Below, one piece after another: positions 18,598 through 26,795 of a stretch of 64,000 nucleotides of DNA. The notes below the pieces were generated by a model. The model did not search any database. It saw only the letters and a program-made list of their open reading frames with translations, and was not told the DNA's origin. Each line of letters begins with the position of its first letter. Position 1 is the stretch's first letter. Made by a program: the position numbers and the translations under genes. Source of the DNA: Leptonema illini DSM 21528 (GTDB taxonomy: Bacteria > Spirochaetota > Leptospiria > Leptospirales > Leptonemataceae); assembly GCF_000243335.1 (NCBI RefSeq), contig NZ_JH597773.1:3680115-3744114 (forward strand). The letters are read 5' to 3'.

Positions 18598-20430
18598 TCA
18601 CTCCACCGTTACGGATTTTGCAAGGTTACGCGGCTGATCGGGCTCACATCCTCTTTCTATGGCTGCATAGTAGGCCAGCAGCTGCAACGGAATGACCGTT
18701 AAAAGCGGCGTCAGGAAGTCGGGTGCGGCAGGAATATGGAAGTAATGATCGGCGAGATCGGGAACCATCGTATCGCCTTCGGTGCAGATGGCGAGGATCT
18801 TGCCTTTGCGTGCCTTTACTTCCTGGATGTTCGACACCATCTTGTCGTAGACCTCGGTCTTCGGAGCGATGCATACGACGGGGATGTTCTCGTCGATGAG
18901 GGCGATCGGTCCATGCTTGAACTCACCGCCTGCATAACCCGAGGCATGAATGTACGAGATCTCCTTCAGCTTCAGGGCGCCTTCAAGCGCCGTCGGATGG
19001 TTATAATAGCGACCCAGGAAGATGAAGTCGCGGGCGCCGATATACTCGCGCGCCCAGTGGCGGATCTCTTCGGCCCGCGCAAGGATCGATTCGATCTTCA
19101 CCGGCAGCTTGCGAATCTCTTCAAAGATGGCTTCGCGCTCCTCTTTCTGCGTGATCCAGCGGATGCCCGACATATAAAGCGAGAAGAAAAGCATGTTTAA
19201 CAGCTGAGCCGTATAGGCCTTCGTCGAGGCCACGCCGATTTCTGGCCCCGCCATCAGGTTGATGAAGGCATCGGAATCCCGGGCGATCGTCGAATCGACG
19301 CGATTCACAAAAGAGAGCACGCGGCAGAACTTCGACTTTGCCTCGAGGATGCCGGCCAGCGTATCGGCCGTCTCGCCGCTCTGCGAGATACCGATGACCA
19401 TCGTATCGCCTTCAGCGATCGGATTGCGGTAACGGAACTCCGACGACAGATCGACGTCGGTGGCGATGCGGGCGAACTTCTCGAAATAGAGCTTTCCGAC
19501 TAACCCTGCATGCCAGGACGTCCCCGCGCTCGTAATGAGGATGCGCCCTACGCGACCGAGCACGTCGTTCGACATCTCCATCTCGGGAAAACGCACCTTG
19601 CCCTTCTCGTCCATTCTCGCCTCGATGATGCGACGAAAGACGTCGGGCTGCTCGAAGATCTCTTTGAGCATGAAATGATCGTAGGGGCCTTTTTCCAGAT
19701 CTTCGACGGTGAGCTTGATATGCTCCAGATGCACGTCGACGGGCGATCCGTCTTTTTCGAACAGATGGAACTCGTCGCGGGTCATCCATCCCCACTGGCC
19801 GTCTTTGATAATGCATTGCTCTTTCGCCTGCGGAATGATGGCCATGATGTCGCTGGCAAGGAAGCCTTCATTCTTGCCTTTACCGTAGATCAGAGGCGAG
19901 CCGTCTTTAATGAAGTAGATGCGCTCCGGGTCTTTTTCGTAGAGGATGGCGCAGGCGAACTTGCCTTCAAGCTTCGCCACCGCCGCGGGAATCGCCTTCT
20001 CAAGCGTGCCGTGCGTTTTCAGCTCTTCTTCAAGCAGATGCGGGATGACCTCGGTATCGGTCTCGGTGTGAAAGAGGTGGCCTTTTTTCGTCAGCTCATG
20101 ACGCAGATGCATGTAGTTTTCGATGATGCCGTTATGAACGACGGCGATCTTACGTGAGCCGTCGACGTGCGGATGGGCGTTTCCACGGGAGGGCTCGCCG
20201 TGTGTGGCCCATCGCGTGTGGCCGATGCCGATATGGCCGTTTACGGGATGCAGCTTCAGGTAGTCTTCAAGCGCCTTGATCTTGCCCTTTTCTTTTCGGA
20301 TCTCAAGCTCGCCCTGGTCGATCGCGGCGATGCCCGCCGAGTCATAACCCCGGTATTCAAGCCGGATCAGACCGACCAGAAGAACCGAATGGATGGACTT
20401 ATCGCCCGAATATCCTACAATACCACACAT
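18598..20430 (-). CDS. glmS: glutamine-fructose-6-phosphate aminotransferase (isomerizing)
   Basis: Makes glucosamine 6-phosphate from fructose 6-phosphate and glutamine, the first step to UDP-GlcNAc. Translation is placed at MCGIVGYSGDKS (610 residues) because Cys2 must be the N-terminal nucleophile after Met removal; the frame is open four codons upstream. The glutaminase domain shows GHTRWATHGEPS and HNGIIENY; two SIS domains follow (ITSAGTSWHAG, GISQSGETADT) and the C terminus ends NLAKSVTVE as in the family. It heads the minus-strand operon with the GlmU-like gene. Confidence 0.97.
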   Translation of the reverse strand: MCGIVGYSGDKSIHSVLLVGLIRLEYRGYDSAGIAAIDQGELEIRKEKGKIKALEDYLKLHPVNGHIGIGHTRWATHGEPSRGNAHPHVDGSRKIAVVHNGIIENYMHLRHELTKKGHLFHTETDTEVIPHLLEEELKTHGTLEKAIPAAVAKLEGKFACAILYEKDPERIYFIKDGSPLIYGKGKNEGFLASDIMAIIPQAKEQCIIKDGQWGWMTRDEFHLFEKDGSPVDVHLEHIKLTVEDLEKGPYDHFMLKEIFEQPDVFRRIIEARMDEKGKVRFPEMEMSNDVLGRVGRILITSAGTSWHAGLVGKLYFEKFARIATDVDLSSEFRYRNPIAEGDTMVIGISQSGETADTLAGILEAKSKFCRVLSFVNRVDSTIARDSDAFINLMAGPEIGVASTKAYTAQLLNMLFFSLYMSGIRWITQKEEREAIFEEIRKLPVKIESILARAEEIRHWAREYIGARDFIFLGRYYNHPTALEGALKLKEISYIHASGYAGGEFKHGPIALIDENIPVVCIAPKTEVYDKMVSNIQEVKARKGKILAICTEGDTMVPDLADHYFHIPAAPDFLTPLLTVIPLQLLAYYAAIERGCEPDQPRNLAKSVTVE

Positions 20431-20566
20431 AGAGGCCCACACTTCACCGTGTCAGTCGTCCTTCAACTAAGAAAAGTACCGGTGAACGGCTTCATTTATA
20501 CTAACAAATCCTGTGCTACAGGAATGATACAGTGTCGGGTTTTTGGCCGGATGGTTAACAGACATA

Positions 20567-20592
20567 AAAAAAGGGGCCGTAGCCCCTTTTTC
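20567..20592 (-). terminator. intrinsic terminator after ilvC
   Basis: GGGGC and GCCCC arms with a four-base loop, flanked by six A and six T that extend the stem to 11 bp and give a T-tract on either strand. It lies between ilvC and glmS, both on the minus strand, and should end ilvC transcription. Confidence 0.85.
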
Positions 20593-20637
20593 GTCTCAGA
20601 CCCGTCGCCGGGCCCAAGGCCTACATTTAACGCAAGA

Positions 20638-21642
20638 TCACTTCTTTTTGAGGAACTTCATCATGCTGCGCAGTTTGGCGCCCGTCTCTTCGATCTGGTG
20701 CTTCTTGCCTTCGTCACGCATGCGATTGAAATTCGGGTATCCCTTCGCCGTTTCTTCGAGCCATTCTTTAGCGAAACGAGCGCCTTTATCTTTCTGGATG
20801 TCGTCCAGAACGGAGCGCATGGCCGCTTTTGAATGAGCGTCGACAACGCGGGGACCGCGGGTCAGGTCGCCGAACTCCGCCGTATCTGAAATGGAGCTGC
20901 GCATATTGGCGATGCCGCCTTCGTAGATCAGGTCTACGATCAGCTTCACTTCGTGCAGACATTCGAAATAGGCGATGTCGGGATCGTATCCGGCCTCGAC
21001 AAGCGTTTCAAATCCCTTCGTAATAAGGGAGGTCAGGCCGCCGCAAAGCACTGCCTGCTCGCCGAAAAGGTCGGTTTCGGTCTCGTCACGGAACGTCGTT
21101 TCGAGGATGCCCGCACGTCCGCCACCGACGCCCGCAGCGTGAGCCAGCGCACGTTTGTGAGCCTCGCCCGTCGCATCCTGATGGATGGCGATAAGGCAGG
21201 GAACTCCGCCTCCCTCTGTGTAAACACGGCGAACGAGATGGCCGGGACCCTTCGGGGCGACCATGTAGACGTCGACGTCTTTCGGAGGCTGGATGATGTC
21301 ATAGTGGATGTTGAATCCGTGCGAGAAGACAAGGGCCTTCCCGGCTGTAAGGTTCGGAGCGATCGCTTCGTTATAAAGAGATCCCTGCGTCTGGTCAGGA
21401 GTCAGAACCTGGATGATATCGGCCTTCTTGCAGGCCTCGGACGGAGGCAGAACCTCGAAACCGACCTCTTTCGCCTGGGCGAAGGATTTCGAATCCGGGC
21501 GCAATCCGATGATAACATTCAGGCCGGAATCCCGCATATTCTGTGCCTGGGCGTGGCCCTGGCTACCGTATCCGAGTACCGCGATGGTTTTACCCTTGAG
21601 CAGGCTCAGATCACATGCGTCGTCGTAGAAAATTTTTGCCAT
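20638..21642 (-). CDS. ilvC: ketol-acid reductoisomerase
   Basis: 334 residues, class I. Converts acetolactate and acetohydroxybutyrate to the dihydroxy acids of valine, isoleucine and leucine synthesis with NADPH. The Rossmann motif [18 protein letters not shown] opens the protein, and the knotted C-terminal domain shows [16 protein letters not shown] and [17 protein letters not shown] with the Mg-binding acidic residues. It appears monocistronic. The threonine deaminase ilvA of the same pathway lies far away at 59049. Confidence 0.97.
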   Translation of the reverse strand: MAKIFYDDACDLSLLKGKTIAVLGYGSQGHAQAQNMRDSGLNVIIGLRPDSKSFAQAKEVGFEVLPPSEACKKADIIQVLTPDQTQGSLYNEAIAPNLTAGKALVFSHGFNIHYDIIQPPKDVDVYMVAPKGPGHLVRRVYTEGGGVPCLIAIHQDATGEAHKRALAHAAGVGGGRAGILETTFRDETETDLFGEQAVLCGGLTSLITKGFETLVEAGYDPDIAYFECLHEVKLIVDLIYEGGIANMRSSISDTAEFGDLTRGPRVVDAHSKAAMRSVLDDIQKDKGARFAKEWLEETAKGYPNFNRMRDEGKKHQIEETGAKLRSMMKFLKKK

Positions 21643-21817
21643 ACAGGTATGGCTTTGTTACGGGCCGATGGTGACAAGGAAAATTCAAATCACAGGTCCA
21701 TTGTGTGCACACAGGAAGAGGGGAGGCGGTGACATAAAAGAGTAAGCAGGCACATCTCTGAACATCTTGACTCTTATCGGATTATGGGTTGAACTGACCT
21801 GTCCGCAAGGCTAAAAT

Positions 21818-22690
21818 ATGAAACTACTATTTAGACTCAGATTGAGATTGCTTGTTGTCGGCTTGGTGCTGGTTTTTTCCGGCGGTGCGACCGCAAAGCC
21901 TCTCGTACTGAGTCGATGCGAACATGGGGATTGCTGGAACGGCTATGGCTTGGGTCAACTGGCTGGTTTTACAGCAAAGGTGTGGTGGGAAGGCTGGTGG
22001 GCCAATGGGCACCCAAAAGGGGAAGGCTGGGTCCAGACCGATGCCAGGATACCATGCACGGCAAAGGAAGACGGCGTTTTCAATTGTTACGAGGACGGGA
22101 ATCCCTACGAGGGGGCGATGATACTAACACAAGTTCGCCCTGGCAGCGCCGGGAAAATTGTTGATACAAAGTATGTGTGGCTTGTAAGGCACGGGCTTGG
22201 CAGGATGAAGGGGGAAGCTGACGGCACTTTCGATGAAGAGGGAACATATCAATACGACCGGCTCTTCAACGGGATTCAACGTCGGCTGGTTCAAGGTAAA
22301 ACCATTGTCGTCGTCGTTAGAAATGGTGTGCCCGACGAGAGGGAATGGAAAGAGGCTGTTGCTTCAGCGTTGAAACAAGCTTTGCACGACTCAAACAATG
22401 ATAAAGAATTGGCAGCTATGAAGGGAGAGCGGAGCTACAGAGCCTATTGTGCCGCATGCCATAAGCCAGATATGACAGGCCTCGTTGGCCCCAATCTCAC
22501 AGACAACTCATGGTTGCATGGGCATCGATTTGAAGAGATATTCTGGTCGCTGATGTACGGCATAGGAACGGAGCGTGTGAAACAATTACCTCCCAAAGGG
22601 CCCTGTCCTGCGCATGCGCAGTCTCTCGGGACTGACGAGCTTATTCAGATCATACGATACCTTCAGGCTACAAACAAAAACATCGAGTAA
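21818..22690 (+). CDS. secreted MORN-like/cytochrome c fusion protein
   Basis: 290 residues with a signal peptide (cleavage after ATA, near residue 26). The first part has Gly/Trp/Tyr-rich segments such as GYGLGQL, WANGHPKGEGWVQ and RHGLGRMKGEADG that resemble MORN repeats. The C-terminal 90 residues form a class I cytochrome c domain with CAACH at 211-215. Where cbb3-type cytochromes carry the axial methionine in MPAH, this protein has CPAH, with C263. The heme would be periplasmic. The partner and redox role are unknown. Confidence 0.72.
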   Translation: MKLLFRLRLRLLVVGLVLVFSGGATAKPLVLSRCEHGDCWNGYGLGQLAGFTAKVWWEGWWANGHPKGEGWVQTDARIPCTAKEDGVFNCYEDGNPYEGAMILTQVRPGSAGKIVDTKYVWLVRHGLGRMKGEADGTFDEEGTYQYDRLFNGIQRRLVQGKTIVVVVRNGVPDEREWKEAVASALKQALHDSNNDKELAAMKGERSYRAYCAACHKPDMTGLVGPNLTDNSWLHGHRFEEIFWSLMYGIGTERVKQLPPKGPCPAHAQSLGTDELIQIIRYLQATNKNIE

Positions 22691-22750
22691 GCAAAATCTC
22701 CTTTGCGTGTCAGTGTCCGAACAGTCTCATACGGTATAGTTGATAAATCG

Positions 22751-22807
22751 ATTTGTTTCGAATGGGATGAGCGCAAGAGTCGTCAGAATTTAGGAAAAAA
22801 TGGCATC
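22751..22807 (+). pseudogene. remnant of a BrnT-type toxin gene
   Basis: An open frame in this stretch encodes FEWDERKSRQNLGKNGI, the N-terminal signature of BrnT RNase toxins, then loses all similarity where the antitoxin gene begins. Some 70 residues of a normal BrnT are missing, so this is a deletion remnant joined directly to the BrnA-like gene. Confidence 0.65.
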
Positions 22808-23030
22808 GCAGATAATCACAATGAGGAAAGAATACGACTTTTCAAAAGCGAAGAAAAACCCTTATGCTCGCAGGCTGAAGAAGCAGATCACGATTCGCAT
22901 CAACTCAGAGGCCATCGATTACTTCAAGTCTATGGCTGAGGAGACGGGCATCCCATACCAGAATCTCATCGATCTCTATCTGCTGGATTGTGCTAAAAGG
23001 CATAAAAAGATCGAGCTCTCGTTCAAGTAG
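22800..23030 (+). CDS. BrnA/CopG-type antitoxin
   Basis: 76 residues, or 69 from the ATG at 22821 (MRKEYDFSKAKKNPYARRLK). The body KQITIRINSEAIDYFKSM and EETGIPYQNLIDLYLLDCA is the ribbon-helix-helix antitoxin found with BrnT toxins. A TAGGA ribosome site precedes ATG 22800. Antitoxins of this type bind DNA as dimers and autoregulate. The upstream toxin gene is reduced to a short remnant, so this looks like an orphan antitoxin. Confidence 0.8.
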   Translation: MASQIITMRKEYDFSKAKKNPYARRLKKQITIRINSEAIDYFKSMAEETGIPYQNLIDLYLLDCAKRHKKIELSFK

Positions 23031-23152
23031 CGGAGAAGGAACCTGAGTAAGGCGAATATTGAGATCGTTTCTACTTGCGCCTTCGCCATAAAAACCGGCA
23101 CTTTGCCTTTTGTCGAAAGGGAGCCGCTTTTATAGCGAAGGAAGCAGGAGGA

Positions 23153-24343
23153 TTACTTATCCTGCCGTTCCGTGACGGGCTCCACATAGATCCACATCCC
23201 CGTGGCTTCAAAGAGAGGATCCCACACCAGGTTCACGGTGACTGTTTTCTGCTCGGACTGTCCGGATAACCTGATTCTGGAAGCACTACTATCGTCCTTT
23301 TGCGTTTGATCCTCGACGTTCTTCAGAGCAACACCGCAGACTGTCCTATTTTGGTAAAAGCCGCGCATCAGCTTCAATGTTTGAAGGGCTCGCTGAAAGT
23401 TCGTCTCCTCGCTGACGGAGCTGAGAACCGGGTATCCGTTTTCTTCCTTTCGGACATGGATCTCCTTGATCTGTGCAGGAATGGGAAATGTGCAATCATA
23501 GACCGATACCGCTCCATTGACGGCCTTGAGCGGCGGTATTTTTCCCACAGTACATGCAGTTTTCTGACCTGCATAGCAGGCAGAACGCAGTTTTTCAGCG
23601 GCTTCTTCATTCTTCCCGGTTTGCAGATAGATCTGCCCGATGATGAGCTCGGCTTCGCTCTGTGTGGAGTTCTTGCCTTCGGTTAGATAGGTCAGGGCTT
23701 CATCGTACCGACCGAGCTTGAAAAGCACCCTGCCGATGTTCAGGGAAATGTGCATGTGCTCCGGAGCCTTCGGCTGGATCTCCTTGAATAGCGCGAGGGC
23801 CTCTTCGAGTTTTCCCTGCTCTTCGTAGATTTCTGCAATCCTCCACTGTTCGTTGGTGGCCTGCCATCCCTTCTCAACGGGTACTTTCAGTACGGCGACG
23901 GCTTCGTCGAGCCGGCCCAGTGCTTTTAAAGCAAGGCCCAGGTGCACATAAACCAGCCGGTGCTGCGGGCTCTTGTTTTTCACTTTTTCAAGATGCAAAA
24001 CCTTCTTTTTCGGATCCTTCGAGAGCATTCCTACCTGGAAGTTGCAATAGACATCGTCGGGTTTGATTTGAAGAGCCCTTTCGAAATATGGGACGGCTTT
24101 GCGGCCCGCTCCGCCGGAAATCCAGTAATGGGAGCGGCCGAGACCGGCGTTCGCCTCAAAAGAGGCAGGGTTTTTTCGAAGATACGATCCGTACTTTTCA
24201 ATGGCGCATTCGAAATCCCGCTTCTTCTCGCATGCCGTGGCCTCCTGAAGAAGAGGATCTACGGCGTCGCCGACCGGTTCGGCGGTCAGAGCGGAGGAAA
24301 AGAGCAGGAATGCAATCGTAAGGCGAAAGGAAGATTTGACCAT
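23153..24343 (-). CDS. secreted TPR-repeat protein
   Basis: 396 residues from the ATG at 24343, where a signal peptide (MVKSSFRLTIAFLLFSSALTA) begins. At least six TPR-like units cover about 30-270 (AVPYFERALQIKPDD, LEEALALFKEIQPKAPE, GRYDEALTYLTEG, GKNEEAAEKL). The C-terminal 130 residues have paired cysteines and a beta-rich look and may be a separate periplasmic domain. TPR proteins of this kind scaffold envelope complexes; no partner is evident. The adjacent genes upstream are the second DUF4160 cluster. Confidence 0.75.
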   Translation of the reverse strand: MVKSSFRLTIAFLLFSSALTAEPVGDAVDPLLQEATACEKKRDFECAIEKYGSYLRKNPASFEANAGLGRSHYWISGGAGRKAVPYFERALQIKPDDVYCNFQVGMLSKDPKKKVLHLEKVKNKSPQHRLVYVHLGLALKALGRLDEAVAVLKVPVEKGWQATNEQWRIAEIYEEQGKLEEALALFKEIQPKAPEHMHISLNIGRVLFKLGRYDEALTYLTEGKNSTQSEAELIIGQIYLQTGKNEEAAEKLRSACYAGQKTACTVGKIPPLKAVNGAVSVYDCTFPIPAQIKEIHVRKEENGYPVLSSVSEETNFQRALQTLKLMRGFYQNRTVCGVALKNVEDQTQKDDSSASRIRLSGQSEQKTVTVNLVWDPLFEATGMWIYVEPVTERQDK

Positions 24344-24382
24344 GGTGTTAAATCGTAAGCAGCCGTTCGATGTCAATGATTT

Positions 24383-24844
24383 TCAGTATTTCCTGCCATC
24401 ATCTCGCAACTCAATGACGTTCACTTTGCCGTGTAGCTTTGAGCGAAAGTCTTTCATCTCTCGCACGAGTTTTCGATAGTCCGGCTGCTGTGCCTTTTCC
24501 AGGTCGGGGGAATCCCCGGCAATTTCGGAAGTCTTGATTTCAAAGGCAGCGAACTGAACGACCATATTGTCTTGCGGCAAGACGTCCTCTACTCGCTCGT
24601 CGTAAGGATCCAGAACGAGAATGGTTCGTTCGCTATCGCTCAGACATTTCACATGGCTGATGCAAAACTCATTGAGAGAATCGTCGGACCAATCAATTCC
24701 GGTCACTCCGGTCAGAGTGACGGATGTCATCTCTCCGTCTCGCTCTGTAAGATCGAGATCAACGACGCGGCGTGACAGGTTAATCCTTATCCCGGTCAGC
24801 GTTCGATCGCGCAAGAAACGCTCCAGTTCCGTGATGCGATTCAT
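24383..24844 (-). CDS. hypothetical protein linked to DUF4160/DUF2442
   Basis: 153 residues from the ATG at 24844 (MNRITELERFLRDRTLTG). Not recognised. It is soluble, acidic in the middle (VTLTGVTGIDWSDDSLNEFC), with a basic C terminus. It starts ten bases after the DUF2442 stop on the same strand, so the three genes probably form one transcript. The first DUF4160/DUF2442 pair at 14872 has no such third gene. Confidence 0.6.
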   Translation of the reverse strand: MNRITELERFLRDRTLTGIRINLSRRVVDLDLTERDGEMTSVTLTGVTGIDWSDDSLNEFCISHVKCLSDSERTILVLDPYDERVEDVLPQDNMVVQFAAFEIKTSEIAGDSPDLEKAQQPDYRKLVREMKDFRSKLHGKVNVIELRDDGRKY

Positions 24845-24854
24845 GCGAGCGTAA

Positions 24855-25118
24855 CTACAACGGCAGCTGAAAGCGCCCGTCAAGAATTCCCTGAACCGTC
24901 AGGTCTTCGTCGAGCTCTTCCCAGCGAAGGGCTGCTCCGTTCAGGCGAATCGAGATGCGAGCAAGCTGTTCTTCTGTTGCGTTTTTCAAAAGGCGGAAGC
25001 GATCAGCAGGAAAGGCAAGCAATCGGCCGTCCGATAGCTCGAGATGAACCATCCGCCCCTCTGTCCATGCACGCAGAGTAATGGCCTCGGAATGAACTTT
25101 CCCGACCGTGGAACTCAT
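24855..25118 (-). CDS. DUF2442 protein, second copy
   Basis: About 87 residues from ATG 25118 (MSSTVGKVHSEAITLRAW); a start at 25130 is also possible. VHLELSDGRLLAFPADRFRL and LRWEELDEDLTVQGIL are the DUF2442 signature and parallel the copy at 15122. The 5' third overlaps the DUF4160 reading frame in another phase. It is probably coexpressed with that gene and the hypothetical gene downstream. Confidence 0.8.
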   Translation of the reverse strand: MSSTVGKVHSEAITLRAWTEGRMVHLELSDGRLLAFPADRFRLLKNATEEQLARISIRLNGAALRWEELDEDLTVQGILDGRFQLPL

Positions 25119-25335
25119 TGTATTTACCAATCAGAAGGGCCTGATGCTCAAAGACAAGTCTTTCTATTGTTCGGATTTCGTATGCTTTTAATCCGGAGTT
25201 CCTGGCCAGAACAACCGGATCGAGCCAGAATTTGCACTCAACGTCATCTCTCGTGACATGAATATGGGCGGGTTCTTCGCCTTCGTTCGAATAAAAATGA
25301 AAGCGGAACGGACCAATGTGCATCACTGTAGGCAC
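25003..25335 (-). CDS. DUF4160 protein with overrun C terminus
   Basis: 110 residues from a GTG start preceded by GAAGG. The DUF4160 core is complete: MHIGPFRFHFYSNEGEEPAH, HIHV, and the closing IGKYNEFHG near residue 76, where most family members stop. Here the frame runs on for about 33 residues (RESSFRG...IACLSC), overlapping the DUF2442 gene. Either the normal stop was lost by mutation or the overlap is functional. Confidence 0.72.
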   Translation of the reverse strand: MPTVMHIGPFRFHFYSNEGEEPAHIHVTRDDVECKFWLDPVVLARNSGLKAYEIRTIERLVFEHQALLIGKYNEFHGRESSFRGHYSACMDRGADGSSRAIGRPIACLSC

Positions 25336-25428
25336 AATTCATGCCTTCAGGCTCGTGTGCTCAGTTGAGCGATTGTCAGGAAATCGGATTTTTTCTTTTC
25401 TATGCTCGCCAATGCCCTCTTCTGACAT

Positions 25429-26061
25429 ATGCGCTGGCTGGCCTTACCTCTGCTCGTTGCAGTTCTTTCCTCCTGTTTGTCGGGCGCCATGCGTTTGAAT
25501 ACAGATCGCAGGGTTCGTTCTGCTGCAGAATCTCCGCAATCCTGTAACTTCTACGTTCAGGGAGAAGAGGATCATAGTAGACTTGGAATGTGGGATCTTA
25601 CCGGAATGATATCGGCTCCTGTTCTGGATGTTGGCGTCATTTACTATCTCAGTCTTTCGAATCCCTGGTATGGCTTTGGATATTTTGCGCTGGGTTATCC
25701 TATGGTCGCTGCTGAGCGGGTCCCGCCGTGGGGCTTTGGCCGCTGGTGTGGAACACCAGAAGCGCCACAGCAGCCTCCGTTTGAGTATTACTATATGCTG
25801 GAATCAGCGAGCGACACATGCGAATTAACAGAAGAGAGAGAACGGTTCCTTGACTTTACTTTCCTGCACTTCAATGAGATTGCCGTGCATTGGTCGCAGA
25901 TTGAGAATGCTGAGAGCGTTCCACCCCTTCCAATGGAGATGAAGCGCCTGTCGGTGCCGGCAGAAAAAGGCCTCTGCGTGTATGCCTATTACATGCCCGG
26001 CGGCGAAGAGGCCTTCAAGAAGGAAATGGTGGCGCAAAAAAAGGAACCAAACGAAGAATAA
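25429..26061 (+). CDS. hypothetical lipoprotein
   Basis: 210 residues. A short signal peptide ends in AVLSSC, a strong lipobox (C16). The mature protein has hydrophobic aromatic segments (VGVIYYLSLSNPWYGFGYF) and six or so cysteines, and ends in a charged tail KKEMVAQKKEPNEE. No family was recognised. It converges on the VanZ-like gene with only 20 bases between. Confidence 0.65.
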   Translation: MRWLALPLLVAVLSSCLSGAMRLNTDRRVRSAAESPQSCNFYVQGEEDHSRLGMWDLTGMISAPVLDVGVIYYLSLSNPWYGFGYFALGYPMVAAERVPPWGFGRWCGTPEAPQQPPFEYYYMLESASDTCELTEERERFLDFTFLHFNEIAVHWSQIENAESVPPLPMEMKRLSVPAEKGLCVYAYYMPGGEEAFKKEMVAQKKEPNEE

Positions 26062-26081
26062 TGACCGGATGTTTCTCGCAG

Positions 26082-26756
26082 TCATGAATTGCACAGTTTC
26101 CTGAACCTTTCGAGAATAGCACTGTAAAGAGGTTCTCCATCAATTTGTCGGATGATACCCAGCGCATATCCGAGCGATGCGGCTGCAAGGTTTAACCAGA
26201 TGTCATGAATGTCGAATACACGCTCCGGTACGAAAATCTGAATGGCCTCATCGACGGAAGCCAGTGAAAGAGCTGCTATGAAGGATACCAGGATTCCAAA
26301 TCTTCGATGCAGCCCTGAAGAAAAACCCAGACCGAGTGGAAAAGCCCACATAGCATGTATTACATTGGCCTTGCCCTGTCCGTCCTGGCCGACAAATACT
26401 AACGCTGGCATGGCCAGAACTGCCATGTGCGCTGGAACGATCAGGGAATAGAATCGAGAATTCTCTGGAAGCCGGGCCGTTATCCATAGTCCCAGGACCG
26501 TTCCGGTAACGATGAGAAATAACAGGTAGCTCGCAACGTTATGTTCGCTTTGAAGGAGAGAACCAGCTTGTTCTGACCCAAACAGAGTAGTTGCATAGAT
26601 CGCGCAGGCATAGAGAAGAGGCGCCAGAAGCGGCACAATAGCGAACCTGTTCCAGATACGATGCCAGATGAAGACAATTAAGGCAACGCTGAATGATATC
26701 GGTGATCCGATGAATAGTACGGCCGACAGCGTTCGAAAGCTTGTATCCATAATCAA
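26082..26756 (-). CDS. VanZ-like membrane protein
   Basis: 224 residues with about six hydrophobic helices. The segment SVDEAIQIFVPERVFDIHD followed by IWLNLAAASLGYALG is the VanZ-family signature, with the conserved glutamate, arginine and D/N. VanZ gives low-level teicoplanin resistance in enterococci, but most homologues have unknown membrane roles. Two in-frame starts lie two codons apart (26756 and 26750). It lies just downstream of the Fe-ADH-like gene's stop, on the same strand. Confidence 0.75.
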   Translation of the reverse strand: MIMDTSFRTLSAVLFIGSPISFSVALIVFIWHRIWNRFAIVPLLAPLLYACAIYATTLFGSEQAGSLLQSEHNVASYLLFLIVTGTVLGLWITARLPENSRFYSLIVPAHMAVLAMPALVFVGQDGQGKANVIHAMWAFPLGLGFSSGLHRRFGILVSFIAALSLASVDEAIQIFVPERVFDIHDIWLNLAAASLGYALGIIRQIDGEPLYSAILERFRKLCNS

Positions 26757-26795
26757 AACATCGGAAAAGGGAAGAACCCCTGACGACTCCCCCCC

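Noticed and set aside
20431..20566. Possible glmS ribozyme or other leader upstream of glmS
   Set aside because: No ribozyme core pattern was found; the gap is mostly explained by the ilvC terminator and an ordinary promoter region.
23031..23152. Distant CCTTCGC...GCGAAGG inverted repeat
   Set aside because: Only seven bases long with a loop of over 50 bases; a chance match is likely.
26082..26756. Glycopeptide resistance gene
   Set aside because: VanZ-like proteins are widespread, and no other van genes are present here.
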